The translations under genes were made by a program, and so were the position numbers. The notes below the pieces were generated by a model. That model searched no databases. It worked only from the letters and a program-made list of their open reading frames with translations, and was not told the DNA's origin. Positions 6,743-8,512 of a DNA stretch of 8,512 bases are shown here, piece after piece. Position 1 is the first letter of the stretch, and every line of letters begins with the position of its first letter. Origin of the DNA: CAZGAH01 sp964523295 (GTDB lineage: Bacteria > Desulfobacterota > Desulfovibrionia > Desulfovibrionales > Desulfovibrionaceae); the NCBI GenBank assembly GCA_964523295.1, contig CAZGAH010000125.1, positions 1 to 8,512 of the forward strand, given 5' to 3'.

Positions 6743-7584
6743 GGTCCCGGCTCCACCGCCAGGCGCTCGCGCGTGGCCGTGACCCATTGCGCGCAGTCCT
6801 TGCCGTCACCATAGGGCCGCTCGATGAGCGCGTACTCGACAAGCGTGGTCAGCGGCCATTCGAGTTCGCGCGCGCACCAGGGCTTGTGGGGCATACGCCG
6901 GGCCATGGTCCGCAGGCTCGCGGCGTGCTCCGCCCAGGGGGTGAAGAAAAAGTGCTGATCCAGGGACGCCAGCGTACGCGCGTGCTCCCAGGCTGCGCGC
7001 CCGTCCATGAGCACGAAGGCGAGCACCAGCCCGGCCAGCGAGCCCGCGCGCAGGTTTCGCGCGACGCACCAGACCATGAGTACCGTGCCCAGGGCCACGG
7101 CGACGAGCAGCAGGTCATAGGGGACGCCGAACAGCGCGACCTCTCGGCGCAGGAGATTGGGCTGCCCCCAGGTAATCAGCTCGGGCGTAAAGAACAGGTC
7201 CAGATGATCGGACCAGGTCGGCCGCCGCAGACCGGCAAAGCGCAACGGCGCACCGGACGCGCCAGCCAGAAATCCCAGCTCGCCCTCCCATCCGGGACGC
7301 ACGCGCAGGTCGTAAGCGTGCAGCCCGCGCCGCAACACCACGGTAGCGCTGTGCTCCTCGCCAGGGCTGACGGCAGACGCCCAGACCAGCGTCTCCAGCC
7401 CCGCAGCCGGCGCCTCCAACAGCAACACGGCCTGGTCAGCGCGGCCGCAGTCGGTGCAAAGCGCCCCGGAAAAGGCGAGGCCCGGACCCGACATCAAGCC
7501 AAGCGCCAGCAGGAGGATGAGCCCCGGCACGACGCAGACGGACAACCATCCGCCCGCCCGTCGGAACGCGACCGGAAAGGCCAC
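6739..7584 (-). CDS. Membrane-anchored protein of unknown function, partner of the GT-C-like protein
   Basis: A protein of about 281 residues that I cannot assign to a named family. With a GTG start at 7584 the N-terminus (MAFPVAFRRAGGW, then a hydrophobic run to about residue 33) looks like an uncleaved signal anchor or signal peptide. The segment 40-150 would then be extracytoplasmic and contains a CTDC pair (C43, C46). A second membrane segment covers about 155-175 and a shorter one 181-194, followed by a soluble tail rich in W, H and R that includes VLMDGRAAWEHAR (191-203). That D-R-W stretch after a membrane segment recalls small proteins encoded beside GT-C-like transferases, which is inference. 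The start is uncertain: the frame is open back to a TTG at 7686, but that TTG is part of the promoter -35 box. Only a weak GAG precedes the GTG. Its TGA overlaps the next gene's ATG, so the two are one operon. Confidence 0.65.
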   Translation of the reverse strand: MAFPVAFRRAGGWLSVCVVPGLILLLALGLMSGPGLAFSGALCTDCGRADQAVLLLEAPAAGLETLVWASAVSPGEEHSATVVLRRGLHAYDLRVRPGWEGELGFLAGASGAPLRFAGLRRPTWSDHLDLFFTPELITWGQPNLLRREVALFGVPYDLLLVAVALGTVLMVWCVARNLRAGSLAGLVLAFVLMDGRAAWEHARTLASLDQHFFFTPWAEHAASLRTMARRMPHKPWCARELEWPLTTLVEYALIERPYGDGKDCAQWVTATRERLAVEPGP

Positions 7585-7656
7585 CGCCGAACTCGCGGAA
7601 ACTCCTCTGGAGAGCGAGAGGATAATACTTGTTAATTCAACAGGATACACAGAAGA

Positions 7657-7686
7657 AGAATAGCCCCGGACTACCGGGTGCGTCAA
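7657..7686 (-). promoter_or_regulatory. Sigma70-like promoter with a palindrome in its spacer
   Basis: Read on the minus strand, TTGACG (7686-7681) and TATTCT (7662-7657) are separated by 18 bases, a good sigma70-type match about 75 bases upstream of the likely GTG start of the membrane-protein operon. The spacer contains CCCGG-TAGT-CCGGG (7665-7678), a hyphenated palindrome exactly where a dimeric regulator could block or realign polymerase. The hexamers are plain in the sequence; regulator binding is inference. Confidence 0.5.
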
Positions 7687-7713
7687 GGGGAAATGCGGGT
7701 TTGGATACTGCGC

Positions 7714-7959
7714 TCAGGTCCGAGGCTCGCAAAACGGCACGACGCCCCCCGTGCTCAGGCGTCCTGTCTTTCCGGAAGCTGAGCCGCTATACCCAAGGGG
7801 GAAGGGCCATTCCGCGTGACGCGAAAGGGTCTCTTCCAGGGGGGGGGATACACACCGGCCCCAAGCCAGCTCCCTTCCGACATAGTTCCGAATCTGGTAA
7901 TGGAACTCGGCAAGAACAATCTTTCCTCGACAGGGCAACGTGAACAAAGAAACAAACAT
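7714..7959 (-). CDS. Possible small ORF behind a perfect Shine-Dalgarno sequence
   Basis: The 81-residue frame begins MFVSLFTLPCRGK and is preceded directly by AGGAGGTGA (7960-7968), a full nine-base complement of the 16S rRNA 3' end. The distance from AGGAGG to the ATG is only three bases, shorter than ideal. A TTG in another frame lies seven bases after AGGAGG and opens an alternative peptide (MFLCSRCPVEERL) running to 7755. The peptide has no recognisable domain, and its amino acid composition is not persuasive. It crosses a run of nine C on this strand. It could be a short leader, a broken gene, or chance. It lies upstream of and co-directional with the membrane-protein operon, with that operon's promoter between them. 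Confidence 0.25.
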   Translation of the reverse strand: MFVSLFTLPCRGKIVLAEFHYQIRNYVGRELAWGRCVSPPLEETLSRHAEWPFPLGYSGSASGKTGRLSTGGVVPFCEPRT

Positions 7960-8012
7960 TCACCTCCTGGCAAGACACCACTGGAATTTCCAACGCTGAG
8001 ATTCGGAGTACG

Positions 8013-8049
8013 TTTTTTTCGGGACAACTTCGCTAGTCTGCGAAAAAAA
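8013..8049. repeat. Nine-base perfect inverted repeat before the transposase gene
   Basis: TTTTTTTCG (8013-8021) and CGAAAAAAA (8041-8049) are exact inverted copies separated by 19 bases, centred about 55 bases upstream of the transposase start. This could be a transposase-binding or autoregulatory site near the element's left end, or a transcription block protecting the gene from outside promoters. The terminal inverted repeat itself cannot be identified without the right end. Confidence 0.4.
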
Positions 8050-8086
8050 GCTGGACACACGGACGCGCGGCGTGTAGAGTCGCGCC

Positions 8087-8512
8087 ATGTCACGGACGGT
8101 TATCAACAAGGACAATTTCCAGACCCGCCTGTCGGGGATGTTGGACTGGCAGACCGCTACGCGCGACGACGCGTTGGTGGCCGAGGAGTTGAACGCGACG
8201 CGGGCGATGGATCGGGTTTACGCGCTGAACACCGCGAGTTTTTTTGACGAGCTGTTCCACTATATCCGCGAGATCGGGGCTTGGCCTCTGTTGGAGGGGA
8301 TGGATCCGCGGGATCGCAAGGGCGCACTGTACCCGTTTATCCAATTTGTGTTGGTGACGATCATGCGCTGCGTGGGGGGACTTCAGAGTGCCCTGGCGAT
8401 GCAGGAGGTGTTGCTGACCGACGAGGCCCTTATGTCCTTGGTTGGCTTCAATGCATCACAGGTCCAGCAAGGAAGCAACGAGCGCGGTCTTTCCCGTCGC
8501 ACCAGTCCCTGT
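8087..8512 (+). CDS. Transposase, N-terminal part (runs off the window edge)
   Basis: An uninterrupted 142-codon frame starts at ATG 8087 (MSRTVINKDNFQTRLSGMLD) and is still open at the last base, so the gene continues outside the window. The N-terminus is helical and polar, followed by FFDELFHYIREIGAW, DPRDRKGALYPFIQ and VQQGSNERGLSRRTSP, a pattern I associate with bacterial DDE-type transposases. The catalytic acidic residues would lie beyond the edge, so the assignment rests on resemblance of the N-terminus, and I cannot name the IS family. An AGAG seven bases before the ATG is a weak ribosome site. GC content matches the chromosome, suggesting an element adapted to this type of host. It is transcribed away from the membrane-protein operon. 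Confidence 0.6.
   Translation, partial: MSRTVINKDNFQTRLSGMLDWQTATRDDALVAEELNATRAMDRVYALNTASFFDELFHYIREIGAWPLLEGMDPRDRKGALYPFIQFVLVTIMRCVGGLQSALAMQEVLLTDEALMSLVGFNASQVQQGSNERGLSRRTSPC

Larger units (their letters stand above)
7585..8086. other. Intergenic region between the membrane-protein operon and the transposase gene
   Basis: About 500 bases with no confident gene. It holds the minus-strand promoter near 7670, the small ORF candidate, and a nine-G homopolymer at 7839-7847. It also holds a GC-rich inverted repeat, GACGCC (7741-7746) with GGCGTC (7758-7763), followed on the minus strand after a short spacer by TTTT. That could be a weak terminator for leftward transcription, and a competing pairing, GCACG (7737-7741) with CGTGC (7750-7754), overlaps it. 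Part of the right half probably belongs to the non-coding left end of the insertion element whose transposase starts at 8087. Confidence 0.4.

Noticed and set aside
5289..6842. Minus-strand 517-codon frame overlapping the GT-C-like gene.
   Set aside because: It is an arginine- and proline-rich alternative frame of the hydrophobic membrane protein and lacks the ATGA-coupled start.
5720..7635. Plus-strand frames antisense to the membrane-protein operon.
   Set aside because: Glutamine-, glycine- and arginine-rich translations typical of GC-rich shadows, with no ribosome sites or motifs.

Overview
The window reads as a stretch of a GC-rich bacterial chromosome interrupted by a foreign-looking AT-rich block. 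The seryl-tRNA synthetase resembles, from memory, the SerRS of Desulfovibrio-type sulfate reducers. That and the high GC make a Desulfovibrionales-like proteobacterium my best guess; the assignment is an inference from one housekeeping protein.

Layout. Positions 87-300 hold a broken piece of a family-4 glycosyltransferase gene on the minus strand, about 92% identical to part of the intact gene at 2635-3795. From about 480 to 2548 the sequence is strikingly AT-rich. This block carries one clear gene, an orphan ParA/MinD-type ATPase (minus, 900-1919). It also carries an apparent frameshifted gene remnant converging on it (plus, about 648-900) and about 600 bases without a visible gene. At about 2550 base composition returns to GC-rich, and the complete glycosyltransferase follows. 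That gene is divergent from serS (4096-5373, plus).

serS ends tail-to-tail with a minus-strand pair, overlapping it by 14 bases. The pair is a one-to-three-pass membrane protein of unknown function (6739-7584) followed by a polytopic membrane protein with GT-C glycosyltransferase features (5360-6742). They are joined by an ATGA overlap and so are almost certainly co-translated. A good sigma70-like promoter with a palindrome in its spacer lies just upstream of the pair. The last 426 bases are the open 5' end of a transposase-like gene (8087 to the right edge).

How the genes relate. The cytoplasmic GT4 enzyme and the membrane GT-C-like protein could both serve surface glycan assembly, but they are not in one operon, so a shared pathway is only an inference. 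The ParA island, the flanking direct repeats of glycosyltransferase sequence and the transposase at the right edge mark this locus as recombinationally active around a stable serS core. I saw no CRISPR array, tRNA or rRNA. I did not find a clearly new multi-gene system; the best candidate for a second look is the ParA island with its broken partner-like ORF.
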